Of a stretch of DNA of 58,617 bases, positions 16,036-25,515 are shown piece after piece. The stretch comes from DATGMS01 sp035303945 (lineage in GTDB: Bacteria > Bacteroidota > Bacteroidia > Cytophagales > Cyclobacteriaceae): assembly GCA_035303945.1 (NCBI GenBank), contig DATGQZ010000045.1, forward strand, positions 1 to 58,617, in the 5' to 3' direction. Numbering within the stretch: position 1 is the first letter of the stretch; each line of letters starts with the position of its first letter. The notes beneath the pieces are model-generated. The model saw only the letters and a program-made list of their open reading frames with translations, was not told where the DNA came from and made no database searches. A program made the translations under genes and the position numbers.

Positions 16036-19011
16036 ATGAAACGCTTAATTAACCAATTCATCCTCATGGGACTGCTCCTTTGCTGGTGCAGTTCCTGGGC
16101 TTATGCCCAAAATAGCCGCTCCATTCAAGGGGTTGTCATTGAAAAATCCACCAATGAAGCTATTCCTGGAGCAAGTGTGCAAATCCAAGGTACCAACCAA
16201 GGAACGGTTACTGACATCGATGGTCAGTTTTCCCTCAATGTATCTACAGAAAATCCGGTGCTTGTAGTATCGTTTATCGGCTATACCACCCAAGAAATTC
16301 CAGTAGGTAACAGAAACAACATTACCGTTTATTTAGAAAGTGAATTCAGCAATCTGCAGGAAATCGTGGTGGTAGGTTATGGTACCCAGAAAAGGGAAAG
16401 AATTACCACAGCTGTTGAAACAGTGAATTCAGACAATTTTGTAAAGGGCGCAGTGAATGATGCCGGCCAGTTGCTCCGAGGTAAGGTCGCTGGGTTGAAT
16501 GTAATCACCCCGGATGGGAACCCTACGGCTACTTCGCAGATCAACTTGCGCGGCATCACCACTCTGATGGCCAGTAGTGCCCCTTTAGTATTAATCAATG
16601 GCGTACCCGGATCACTCAATACAGTGGCGCCGGAAGACATAGAGTCCATTTCGGTACTTAAGGACGGTTCTGCTGCAGCGATATACGGTACTAGAGGTAC
16701 CAATGGCGTGATTCTTATCACCACCAAGCAGGTGACAGGAGAAATGCCTCCTACCGTTGAGCTAAACACCTACTTTACTACCCAAAGGATGACCAAAAGG
16801 TTAGACTTTATGGACGCTGCCCAATACCGCGAATTGGTAAAGCAAGGGAAGCCCGGCGCTATGGACTACGGATATGAAACCAATTGGCTGGACCAAGTTA
16901 CCCAAAATCCACTGTCACAGGTGTATAATGTCAGCGTGAAAGGTGGAAGCAGAAATACCAACTATATTGCTTCTATCAACTATCGTGACGCTGAAGGCAT
17001 TATCAAGAAATCCAATAATCAAATGCTGTATCCCAGACTGGAAGTAAACCACAGCATGTTTAACGATAGGATAAAATTGAATGCCAACATCAGCGGTTAT
17101 GAGCAGAAATTCTTTTCCGGAACTGACGGAGGTAGCTATAGAGGCGATGTGTATAGAAACGGCCTGACCTATAACCCTACCGATAGGCTAAGAGATGACG
17201 AAGGCCGTTGGATCGAACGTCCAGAGAAAACGGATTACATGAACCCTGTGGCGCTACTTGAAGAAACTGTAGGTATGAACCAATACAGTAACTTGAGAAC
17301 CTATGGTACCCTTACTGCTTACGTCACTGATGATATTACTTTCAGTGTATTGGGGTCAAGAGATGTTTTGAACAGCGTGCGCGGCTACTATGAAACCAAA
17401 AAGCACTATTCCACCGTACGAAGCGGTAGAAATGGTTTTGCTTCCAGAGGTACCACTAAGACTCAGGAAGATCTTTTAGAAGCCACTTTGCAATATGACA
17501 AAACCTTCAACAGTGATCATGACATCAATGCCTTGGCAGGTTATAGCTGGAGACAAAACAGGTACGAGAACTATTGGATGCAAAACTGGGACTTCCCAAC
17601 AGATGATTTCTCCTACAATAATATTGGTGCTGGCTTAGCTATGAGAAGAGGTGAGGCACCCATCAACTCTTCGCAGACCAGCAACAAGCTGGTTGGTTAC
17701 TTCTTCAGGTTGAACTATAGCTACATGGACAAATACCTTTTGATGGCCAGTATCCGTCATGAAGGTTCGTCCAAATTTGGTGCAGACCACAAATGGGGTA
17801 GCTTCCCTGCTATTTCAGCCGGTTGGAATGTGAAGAATGAAGGATTCCTTCAAAACAACTCAACCTTGAGCTCCTTGAAAGTTAGGGCAGGTTTTGGTAT
17901 TACCGGTACAGAGCCTACCAATCCTTATATGTCCCTCAACCGACTGAACTTCAATACCTACACCTATATGAATGGTGCTTGGATACAGGTGGTGAACCCA
18001 TCCAGCAATGCTAACCCCGCTTTACGTTGGGAGAAAAAAGAAGAATTAAACATCGGTCTTGATTTTGGTTTATTCAATGAGCGCGTGTCTGGAGCGGTGG
18101 ATATTTATCAAAGAACCACTAAGGATCTTTTGATGGACTACCCCGTTCCAACCCCGCCTTACCTGTTCAATACCATTACAGCCAACGCCGCCTCTATGGA
18201 AAACAAAGGTATTGAGGCACAAATCAATTTCGATGCAGTCAGGACGCAGGACTTCAGCTGGAATACCTCTGTTCTATTTTCTGCCAACAAGAACAAGCTA
18301 CTTTCCCTCTCTGACAAAAATTTCCAGTTGGCCAGCGGCTACTTTGATGCGGGCAACACGGGTGAGCCGATCCAACAGAACACTCACCGCGTGCAGGTTG
18401 GTCAGCCAATCGGTAATTTCTACGGTTTCAAATCAGTGGATATCGACCAAAACGGTTATTGGGTGATCGAGGGCAAAGACGGAGAAATTAAGCCCATTGC
18501 TGATCAGCAAGCTGACGACAAGCAGATCTTAGGTAATGGTTTGCCTAAGTCCTACCTCAGCTGGAACAACAGTTTAGCGTATAAAAACTTTGACTTGAAC
18601 ATAACCATGAGAGGGGCCTTTGGATTCCAGATTCTCAACATGAATGAGATGTTCTATAACGCTCCTGTGATGCTTACCAGAGGTAATCTCTTGGCTACTG
18701 CCTATGACAATGTCTATGGAAAGCGACCTTTGGCAGATGACCAGTCGCTGCAATATGTAAGTTATTATTTAGAGCAAGGCGACTATTGGAAAGTGGACAA
18801 CGTCACCTTAGGGTACAACCTGTCGCTTAACAGCAAGTACCTCAAGCAGCTAAGGCTTTACGCTTCTGGCAACAACCTGTTGATCCTGACCAAGTACAAC
18901 GGTATTGACCCTGAAGTAAATATCAGTGGTCTTGCACCAGGTATAGATGATAAAAACAGGTATCCTTCTACCAGAACCTTTACTGTTGGCGCCTTTTTCA
19001 CCTTTAAATGA
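16036..19011 (+). CDS. SusC/RagA-type TonB-linked outer-membrane transporter (second pair)
   Basis: 991 residues and clearly a paralogue of the first SusC in its N-terminal part (SIQGVVIEKSTNEAIPGASVQI, then NPVLVVSFIGYTTQEI). Signal peptide ends near SSWAYAQ; carboxypeptidase-regulatory domain at about 28-105; VVVGYGTQKRERIT TonB-box region; plug (LLRGKVAGLNVITPDG; PLVLINGVPGSLN; VLKDGSAAAIYGTRGTNGVILITTKQ); beta-barrel with C-terminal Phe-Lys. In the leader the 9-mer TAGTCACCC occurs twice (15975-15983 and 16024-16032). The barrel diverges from the first pair, so the two probably bind different ligands or different products of one substrate. Confidence 0.96.
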   Translation: MKRLINQFILMGLLLCWCSSWAYAQNSRSIQGVVIEKSTNEAIPGASVQIQGTNQGTVTDIDGQFSLNVSTENPVLVVSFIGYTTQEIPVGNRNNITVYLESEFSNLQEIVVVGYGTQKRERITTAVETVNSDNFVKGAVNDAGQLLRGKVAGLNVITPDGNPTATSQINLRGITTLMASSAPLVLINGVPGSLNTVAPEDIESISVLKDGSAAAIYGTRGTNGVILITTKQVTGEMPPTVELNTYFTTQRMTKRLDFMDAAQYRELVKQGKPGAMDYGYETNWLDQVTQNPLSQVYNVSVKGGSRNTNYIASINYRDAEGIIKKSNNQMLYPRLEVNHSMFNDRIKLNANISGYEQKFFSGTDGGSYRGDVYRNGLTYNPTDRLRDDEGRWIERPEKTDYMNPVALLEETVGMNQYSNLRTYGTLTAYVTDDITFSVLGSRDVLNSVRGYYETKKHYSTVRSGRNGFASRGTTKTQEDLLEATLQYDKTFNSDHDINALAGYSWRQNRYENYWMQNWDFPTDDFSYNNIGAGLAMRRGEAPINSSQTSNKLVGYFFRLNYSYMDKYLLMASIRHEGSSKFGADHKWGSFPAISAGWNVKNEGFLQNNSTLSSLKVRAGFGITGTEPTNPYMSLNRLNFNTYTYMNGAWIQVVNPSSNANPALRWEKKEELNIGLDFGLFNERVSGAVDIYQRTTKDLLMDYPVPTPPYLFNTITANAASMENKGIEAQINFDAVRTQDFSWNTSVLFSANKNKLLSLSDKNFQLASGYFDAGNTGEPIQQNTHRVQVGQPIGNFYGFKSVDIDQNGYWVIEGKDGEIKPIADQQADDKQILGNGLPKSYLSWNNSLAYKNFDLNITMRGAFGFQILNMNEMFYNAPVMLTRGNLLATAYDNVYGKRPLADDQSLQYVSYYLEQGDYWKVDNVTLGYNLSLNSKYLKQLRLYASGNNLLILTKYNGIDPEVNISGLAPGIDDKNRYPSTRTFTVGAFFTFK

Positions 19012-20624
19012 GAGTTACAATGAAAAACCTGAAATATCTAATCGTTGCAGCTTCAGTAGCCCTTCTTCCCGCGTGTAACAACAACTTAGATGAGGAAGTA
19101 TTCTCAGAGGTAACTGAACAAACCTATAATTATCAAAGTGCCTATGAGGCCATGGGCATAGTATATGCCAATATGCGCAGCTTCTTTAGCCATACCAATT
19201 ACTACATGGCACAAGAAACTACCGCCGATGCCATCGTTCAGCCTGCCAATGCTTCGGGTTGGGATGATGGGGGGATTTACAAAAGGATGCACCTGCACAC
19301 TTGGAACTCCGAAAACCCCCAGATGGCAAACATGTGGAACAGCTTTTATAGAGGTGCTTTAAATGCCAACCGGGTAATTCGCCAGCTGGAAACGGATGTA
19401 CTGCCTATCCCAAGCAACGCATCTAAAGAATCACTTCTTGCGGAAATGAAAGTTGCCCGAGCCTTTTTTTATTGGATGATATGTGACAACTTTGGGGATG
19501 CGCCTTTAGTGACAGAGCCTACTTCTGAACTTCCCAGCAAATCGTCGAGGAAAGAGATTTATCAGTTTATCGTCAATGAAATAAATGCTGCTCTTCCTCA
19601 TCTTAGCGCTGAAAAGAACCAGGCATTGTATGGAAGGTTTAATAAATGGGCTGCCAAAGCATTGTTAGCCAATGTGTATCTAAATGCGGAGGTATATGCC
19701 GGTGAGTCCAAGTGGAACGAGGTGATCGCTGAATGTAATGATATCATCAATTCTGGCGTTTACCGTCTGGATGAGTACAGAAGCATTTTTAAAACAGTAA
19801 ATGACGGCTCTCCAGAGATCATTTTTGCAGTGCCTTTTGATGAAAACCTGGCAACCGGCTTATCCACTCACCTGTACTCTTGGCATGGTGCATTGAACAG
19901 GAAGGTCAACATGCAATCCACCCCTTGGGGTTCAGGATCAGCCATGGGTATCACGCAATTTATTGATACCTATGATCAGGATGATCAGCGTCTAGAGGAT
20001 ACCTGGTTGATGGGACCTCAATATGCTTTAGATGGCGTAACGCCCCTATTGGGGACTTATGATCAAGCTGGTAAGCACTTGATCTTCACGAAGGAGCTGC
20101 CGGACGGTATGTACACCGGTGAGGCAGAAGGGTATAGAATGAACAAATTTGAAGTGAAGGTAGGCGCGATGGGGAGCCTTAGTAATGATATTCCTTTCTT
20201 CCGATATGCTCAGGTATTGTTAATGAAAGCAGAGGGTTTGTTGAGAACCGGAAAGCAGGATGAAGCAGCGGCCTTGGTGACTGAGGTTCGGTTGGCACAT
20301 GGCTTTGCCAATAGTCCTGCCAAAGCAGTGGTAACTGGTGCTGAATTGCTTCAGGACACCCGTTATCAATATGGGTATGTTGAAAATTACAATATCGTAG
20401 ACCGTGGGGATACTTCTCCTGTCCAGTTTGGGAGATTTCTGGATGAGCTGGGATGGGAGTTTGCGTGGGAAGGACACCGTAGAAGAGATTTGATCCGCTT
20501 TGGGGTTTATACGACCAAAAGCTGGCTATCTCACAAGCCAAATGGAGCGCATAGGATTACGTTCCCACTTCCTCAGCAGGCCATCAATTCCAACCCTAAT
20601 CTCACGCAGAATAGTGGATATTGA
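19008..20624 (+). CDS. SusD/RagB family outer-membrane lipoprotein (second pair)
   Basis: 538 residues. The ATG at 19008 overlaps the susC stop in an ATGA; a second in-frame ATG at 19020 (MKNLKYLIVAASVALLPAC) gives a textbook lipoprotein signal and is equally possible. SusD features: ESLLAEMKVARAFFYWMICDNFGDAPLV (helical TPR region), RYAQVLLMKAEGLLRTG, and the C-terminal DELGWEFAWEGHRRRDLIRFG that closely matches family members. Translationally coupled to its SusC partner. Confidence 0.95.
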   Translation: MRVTMKNLKYLIVAASVALLPACNNNLDEEVFSEVTEQTYNYQSAYEAMGIVYANMRSFFSHTNYYMAQETTADAIVQPANASGWDDGGIYKRMHLHTWNSENPQMANMWNSFYRGALNANRVIRQLETDVLPIPSNASKESLLAEMKVARAFFYWMICDNFGDAPLVTEPTSELPSKSSRKEIYQFIVNEINAALPHLSAEKNQALYGRFNKWAAKALLANVYLNAEVYAGESKWNEVIAECNDIINSGVYRLDEYRSIFKTVNDGSPEIIFAVPFDENLATGLSTHLYSWHGALNRKVNMQSTPWGSGSAMGITQFIDTYDQDDQRLEDTWLMGPQYALDGVTPLLGTYDQAGKHLIFTKELPDGMYTGEAEGYRMNKFEVKVGAMGSLSNDIPFFRYAQVLLMKAEGLLRTGKQDEAAALVTEVRLAHGFANSPAKAVVTGAELLQDTRYQYGYVENYNIVDRGDTSPVQFGRFLDELGWEFAWEGHRRRDLIRFGVYTTKSWLSHKPNGAHRITFPLPQQAINSNPNLTQNSGY

Positions 20625-20683
20625 TAAAAGGATAATAAAATCTATTTTCGTAGAAATAGTTTGTCTAATTATATAAAAAGCCA

Positions 20684-23600
20684 ATGTTCAAGATAAAACA
20701 CGTAGGCGCGATACTAGCGCTCACCGGACTTCTGTTTGCTGGTTGTGCTGAGAAATCACATCTCACCAACCAGACGGCAAGTCAGGAAATTAACGAACAA
20801 AAGCTGGATCCAAGAAGAGCAGAAATTCTCTTCTTGGGACATGCCAGCAATCATCATCCATCCAGGAGATATGCTCCCTGGCTGGCCACAGCAGTATTTG
20901 CCAGTGGTATTAACCTTACCTACACCGAAGATCTTGAGGACCTAAATCCTGAAAATCTGAGCAAGTATGATGGATTGGTGATCTACGCCAACCACGATTA
21001 TCTGGCTCCGGAACAGGAAAATGCCCTTAAGGGATTCTTAGCGGCAGGCAAAGGACTAATTCCGCTGCATTCTGCAACCGGTTGTTTTAAAAACTCTGAC
21101 TGGTATATCCAAACCATCGGTGGTCAATTTGCCTCCCATGGCGTAGGTACCTTCAAGCCGGAAATTAAAGAGGCTGCACACCCTATTCTTCAGGGTGTGG
21201 GGAGCTTTGAAACCTGGGACGAGACCTATGTCCACAAAAACATCAATCCTGACATCAATGTATTAATGGAGCGGGTTGAAAATGGACATAGAGAACCATA
21301 CACATGGACCAGAGAAGAAGGTGACGGCAGGGTGTTTTATACCGCATATGGCCACAATGACAGCACTTGGACCAATGCCGGATTCCTGAAGCTGGTAGAA
21401 AATGGTATTTTCTGGGCAATAGGTGATAAGGTGAAAGCGCAGGTAGCTGCCTTAAATATTCCAAAGGTCAGCATATATGATGAGCCTATCTCTAAATTTA
21501 CTGAAAGGCATATCGTACCTAAGATGCAGGAACCTCTGGAGCCGGGAGAGTCTAAAAAGCTGATCCAGACGCCAGTTGATTTTGAAATCCAGCTATTTGC
21601 GGAGGAGCCAGATATCATCAACCCTATAGCAATGGCCTGGGATGAGAGAGGACGACTTTGGATTGTAGAGTCTGTTGACTATCCCAACACATTCGTGGAA
21701 ACAGATGGTTTGGCCAATGACAGAATAAAGATTTTGGAAGATACCGACGGCGACGGTCGCGCTGATAAATTTACCATTTTTGCTGAGGACCTGAATATTC
21801 CTACTAGTATGGTCTTCGCCAATGGTGGTGTGATCGTGTCAATGGCACCTGACATCGTATTTTTGAAAGATACCGATGGCGATGATGTAGCCGATGTAAG
21901 GGAAGTCTTGATGACAGGCTGGGGCAAAAACGATACCCATGCCGGTCCTTCCAACTTACAATATGGCTTTGACAACAAGATCTGGGGTGTATTGGGTTAT
22001 TCAGGATTTAATGGAACGATTGACGGTAAGACTTGGCGCTTCCCTCAAGGGGTTTATCATTTCGATCCAGATGGCAAAAACTTCGAGTATCTCGCCAGCA
22101 CCAGCAACAACACTTGGGGATTAGGCTTTACCGAGGATAACCATGTGTTTATCTCTACCGCCAACAACACGCATGCCGCCTACTACTCAATACCAGCCAA
22201 ATACTTACAGCGTACGCTACCCAAAGCTCCAGAAGGACAGGCTCCTCCTTTTGAAATCCAGCCCGTACAAAAGATTGATGGTCACTATGATGCTCATGCC
22301 ATGACGCCTAACCTGCGTCAGGTGGACGTGGTAGGTGGCTATACTTCTGCTGCAGGCATTAAATTCTATACTGCTAGGGATTATCCCAAGGAATATTGGA
22401 ACCGGGTAGCTTTCGTGAATGAACCTACTATCCGACTGACACATAAGGCTATTATCGAGCCTATGGGTGCTGGGTTTACCGAAAAGGACGGATGGAACCT
22501 TCTAGCAAGTTCTGACGAATGGTTTGGTCCAGTACATGCCGAAGTTGGTCCTGATGGTGCTGTTTGGATAGCGGATTGGTACAACTTTATCATCCAACAC
22601 AATGTATTTGTGGAAAGACAAGCACCATCAAGAATGGTATTGCCTTTTGAGGACCAGCCCCATGGTCAGGGAAATGCTTTCCAAAGTGATTTGAGGGATA
22701 CCAATCATGGCCGTATCTATAGGGTAGTCTACAAGGATGCTAAGCCATACAAGCCGATGCAATTATCTAAAGACGATTCAAAAGGTTTGGTGGAGGCATT
22801 GAAGCATGACAATATGTTCTGGAGAATGACTGCGCAGAGATTGCTGGTAGAATCCGGTAATAAGAGCGTAGCAAAAGACTTATATGCAATCGTCAAGAAT
22901 TTTGAAGTAGACGAAATCGGTCTTAACAGTCCTGCTGTGCATGCACTTTGGACCTTACATGGCCTAGGTCTTCTTGATGGAAGCAATGAAGAAGCCTTGC
23001 AAGTAGCTTTCCAAGCACTTCGTCACCCCGCTGCAGGTGTGAGAAAGGCAGCTGTAGAAGTATTACCGAGGACAGAAGCTTCTGTGTTGGCTATCCGCGG
23101 AAATGACCTGATCAAAGATAAAAACCTGAATGTAAGAATGCATGCTTTGTTGGCTTTGGCCGAAATGCCAACTTCAGCTGCCGTAGGCGAGATGCTATAT
23201 GAAGCCAGTCAGGCACCTGAAAGTGCCACAGATGATTGGCTTTCCAAAGCGATCTTTGCTGCGGCGACCCAACATGAAGGCAGCTTCTTAGCAGCATCTT
23301 CTAAAGGAAATGCCCCTGCAGGCAGTCTGACTGCTCGTTTGAGAGAGGCATTGGCGCAGGAAGTATATGAATTAGGCAGACGAAGCACATTACAGTTCTC
23401 TCCAGATGTTACCAATAAAGAAATCATCATTTCAACAACTGTAGCTCAAAGAGGGGACCAAGCTTCTAAGGGTGTAGTCGTAGCACATGGTAACCCAACA
23501 AATGGCTATGCCTTGTACTTGGAAGATGGCAAAGTGAAGTTTGTAATCAACCAAAACGGTAAAGCCTATGAAGCAGCAACATCCAAGTCTCTTCCTGAGC

Positions 23601-23824
23601 GTTTTGATGTAGTGGCTCAACTAGGCAAGAACGGCCAAATGACCATTAAGATCGACGGTAAGGAAGCTGCCAAGGCCAAGGCAACAGGATTGTTTAGCCA
23701 AGCTCTGGAGCCAAGTGTACGTTCCGGGCGTGACTTTGGTGACCAAAGCAATATCGCGAAATATGAAGGGGAAAATGCATTTGAAGGCAATTTCCAAGAC
23801 CTAAAACTGGAGCTTAAAAAATAA
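20684..23824 (+). CDS. Large lipoprotein: ThuA domain + TIGR02604/PVC-type dehydrogenase propeller + HEAT repeats + LamG-like domain
   Basis: 1046 residues. Lipobox LLFAGC (Cys21). Residues about 45-245: ThuA-like domain (AEILFLGHASNHHPSRRY; GLIPLHSATGCF). About 298-690: membrane-bound dehydrogenase propeller of the planctomycete/Bacteroidota TIGR02604 type (FEIQLFAEEPDIINPIAMAW; RIKILEDTDGDGRADKFT; DTHAGPSNLQYG). About 700-860: HEAT-like helical repeats. About 895-1046: a laminin-G/concanavalin-like domain. Relatives often end in a c-type cytochrome with CxxCH; here only two cysteines are visible (the lipid one and SATGCF) and no CxxCH. An azurin-like gene follows directly. I infer periplasmic oxidation of a sugar or glycoside with electrons passed to the copper protein; the cofactor and substrate are unknown. 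Confidence 0.85.
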   Translation: MFKIKHVGAILALTGLLFAGCAEKSHLTNQTASQEINEQKLDPRRAEILFLGHASNHHPSRRYAPWLATAVFASGINLTYTEDLEDLNPENLSKYDGLVIYANHDYLAPEQENALKGFLAAGKGLIPLHSATGCFKNSDWYIQTIGGQFASHGVGTFKPEIKEAAHPILQGVGSFETWDETYVHKNINPDINVLMERVENGHREPYTWTREEGDGRVFYTAYGHNDSTWTNAGFLKLVENGIFWAIGDKVKAQVAALNIPKVSIYDEPISKFTERHIVPKMQEPLEPGESKKLIQTPVDFEIQLFAEEPDIINPIAMAWDERGRLWIVESVDYPNTFVETDGLANDRIKILEDTDGDGRADKFTIFAEDLNIPTSMVFANGGVIVSMAPDIVFLKDTDGDDVADVREVLMTGWGKNDTHAGPSNLQYGFDNKIWGVLGYSGFNGTIDGKTWRFPQGVYHFDPDGKNFEYLASTSNNTWGLGFTEDNHVFISTANNTHAAYYSIPAKYLQRTLPKAPEGQAPPFEIQPVQKIDGHYDAHAMTPNLRQVDVVGGYTSAAGIKFYTARDYPKEYWNRVAFVNEPTIRLTHKAIIEPMGAGFTEKDGWNLLASSDEWFGPVHAEVGPDGAVWIADWYNFIIQHNVFVERQAPSRMVLPFEDQPHGQGNAFQSDLRDTNHGRIYRVVYKDAKPYKPMQLSKDDSKGLVEALKHDNMFWRMTAQRLLVESGNKSVAKDLYAIVKNFEVDEIGLNSPAVHALWTLHGLGLLDGSNEEALQVAFQALRHPAAGVRKAAVEVLPRTEASVLAIRGNDLIKDKNLNVRMHALLALAEMPTSAAVGEMLYEASQAPESATDDWLSKAIFAAATQHEGSFLAASSKGNAPAGSLTARLREALAQEVYELGRRSTLQFSPDVTNKEIIISTTVAQRGDQASKGVVVAHGNPTNGYALYLEDGKVKFVINQNGKAYEAATSKSLPERFDVVAQLGKNGQMTIKIDGKEAAKAKATGLFSQALEPSVRSGRDFGDQSNIAKYEGENAFEGNFQDLKLELKK

Positions 23825-23832
23825 GCTTAACC

Positions 23833-23880
23833 TACCATTGAAAATACTTTAGATTTCTTCTAGGAGTGTTTTCAATGGTA
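23833..23880 (+). terminator. Long intercistronic hairpin before the azurin-like gene
   Basis: Arms 23833-23847 (TACCATTGAAAATAC) and 23866-23880 (GTGTTTTCAATGGTA) pair over 15 positions with one G-U. No T-run follows. It lies 9 nt after the dehydrogenase stop and may stabilise the upstream mRNA or attenuate read-through. Confidence 0.5.
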
Positions 23881-23945
23881 TGGATATTGACATGCCCCTC
23901 AAACATGGAAAAATCCATGATCTGAGTACAATAAATTTAAACAAT

Positions 23946-24479
23946 ATGATGAAAAGAAGTTTGATGTTATGTGCAGCCGTAGGAGTGTTGCTCTCCTGCC
24001 AGCAAGTTTCAGAAAGAAAAGCCCTTTCCCAGCAGGAACCCTTGCAAGGGGCTATGTTTGGGAGCTTTATGGAAGTATCACCGACCCAGCAAGAGAAGCC
24101 CAAGTATATTTTGATGGAGGTGGTGCCCGATTTGATGAAATTTTCGCTAGATACCTTTACGGTTCAGGCAGGACAGAAGGTAATTCTGGAACTTGACAAC
24201 CTAGACGGTATGCAACATAATCTCTTGATTGGCAAACCGGGAACCTTGAATAAGATCGGGGCCGCCGCCGATGCAATGCTTTCAGATCCCAAAGCTTCTG
24301 AAAAACATTATGTTCCCCAAATTCCTGAAGTATTGTTTTCCACACCTTTAGTTGATCCAGGAGACGTGTATTCGTTAGAATTTACTGCTCCTAAAGAGCC
24401 AGGGAAATATCCTTTTGTGTGCACTTTCCCAGGTCATTGGAGAATGATGAGCGGCATCATGATCGTGGAGAAGAAGTAA
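23946..24479 (+). CDS. Azurin/plastocyanin-like type 1 copper lipoprotein
   Basis: 177 residues from the ATG at 23946 (an ATG at 23949 is also possible; the frame extends further upstream to 23880 but without signal-peptide features). Lipobox LLSC with Cys18. The cupredoxin domain covers about 60-177. Copper ligands are visible: His91 in GMQHNLLIG, then Cys159, His164 and Met168 in FVCTFPGHWRMMSG, giving exactly the C-x4-H-x3-M spacing of azurin. It should carry single electrons in the periplasm. Its position immediately behind a dehydrogenase lacking a cytochrome domain suggests it is that enzyme's electron acceptor. Confidence 0.9.
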   Translation: MMKRSLMLCAAVGVLLSCQQVSERKALSQQEPLQGAMFGSFMEVSPTQQEKPKYILMEVVPDLMKFSLDTFTVQAGQKVILELDNLDGMQHNLLIGKPGTLNKIGAAADAMLSDPKASEKHYVPQIPEVLFSTPLVDPGDVYSLEFTAPKEPGKYPFVCTFPGHWRMMSGIMIVEKK

Positions 24480-24506
24480 GCCAATACAGGATACAGCATG
24501 TTTATT

Positions 24507-24536
24507 TCCCGCAGATCCCATGAGGGTTCTGCGGGA
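24507..24536 (+). terminator. Intercistronic hairpin with TCCCGCAGA stem
   Basis: TCCCGCAGA (24507-24515) pairs perfectly with TCTGCGGGA (24528-24536), and the loop itself holds a small CCC/GGG stem. The same stem sequence recurs 2.1 kb downstream at 26640-26676. No T-run follows. Confidence 0.55.
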
Positions 24537-24646
24537 GTATTCAAGCTTTTCATCATAGATTTAGTAGCAAACGGATAAGCGTCCGAGCGCTTAGTAGTAT
24601 CATCTGAAGGCTATAATGCAAAAAAAAAACATCAACTAATTCCGAT

Positions 24647-25393
24647 ATGAACAAAAAACTAATGAAACATTCCTTGTTAAGAATTGCACTGTTGGGGTTG
24701 GCTGCCAGTTTTCTCTTCAGCCAATGTTCCTCCCCAAGTGCAAGTTCGTCTGAAGATTCCAGCCTTAAGGTATTGATCGTCGGAGGTGGTGAGAGCCATG
24801 ATTTTGATACTTGGTTTAAGGATGCTGATACCAAAACTTTAGAGAGAGATGGCTTGGCCTCTGTGGACTATATCGACGATACCGACTCCATTTTGCATTA
24901 CCTTCCTAATGCCGATGTGCTTTACCTCACCAACAACCAGCCGATCAGTGACCTTAAAGCGCGAAAGGCCATCATGGATTTTGCCGACCAAGGTAAAGGG
25001 ATTGTTTTAGGGCATGCAGCCTTGTGGTACAATTGGGGTGATTGGCCAGAATATAACCAAAACATCGTAAGCGGTGGTTCCAGAGGACATGACCGATATG
25101 GTGAATTTGAAGTTACCGTAGTGGACACCAACCATCCAGTCACCAAGGGTGTTCCTCAGACATTTAAATTAAAGGATGAGCTTTATTATTTTAAAGTTGA
25201 CTCAACCGGTCCGGGTATCGATATCTTGACGGAAGCGCGTAGCGAGCAATCTGGACCTTTTCCCTCAGTATTTGTGATTAAACATCCCAAAGCCAAAATT
25301 GTTGGTATTGCTTTGGGGCATGATGGGGAGTCTCACGATCTCGATGCTTACCAAGCGCTGCTGAGAAACGCGGTGCAATGGGTCGCCAAATAG
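24647..25393 (+). CDS. ThuA domain lipoprotein
   Basis: 248 residues. Signal peptide and lipobox end at FLFSQC (Cys about 27), then a Ser-rich linker and one ThuA domain (KVLIVGGGESHDFDTWF; QGKGIVLGHAALWYNWGDWPEYN; VTKGVPQTFKLKDELYYF; AKIVGIALGHDGESHDL). ThuA proteins have a glutamine-amidotransferase-like fold; the family was first linked to trehalose utilisation and later members occur with 3-keto-glycoside metabolism. This one is a second ThuA unit, separate from that fused to the dehydrogenase, and should face the periplasm. Confidence 0.88.
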   Translation: MNKKLMKHSLLRIALLGLAASFLFSQCSSPSASSSEDSSLKVLIVGGGESHDFDTWFKDADTKTLERDGLASVDYIDDTDSILHYLPNADVLYLTNNQPISDLKARKAIMDFADQGKGIVLGHAALWYNWGDWPEYNQNIVSGGSRGHDRYGEFEVTVVDTNHPVTKGVPQTFKLKDELYYFKVDSTGPGIDILTEARSEQSGPFPSVFVIKHPKAKIVGIALGHDGESHDLDAYQALLRNAVQWVAK

Positions 25394-25515
25394 CAGCAAT
25401 CAACATTTTGCATATTAAAAATTAATCTGATGCAAGCAATAAATACTATTTGCCTGCATCCATGGAAAATCTATATAGTGTTCGTAACCAGAAAATTAAC
25501 CAAATTATTAAAACC

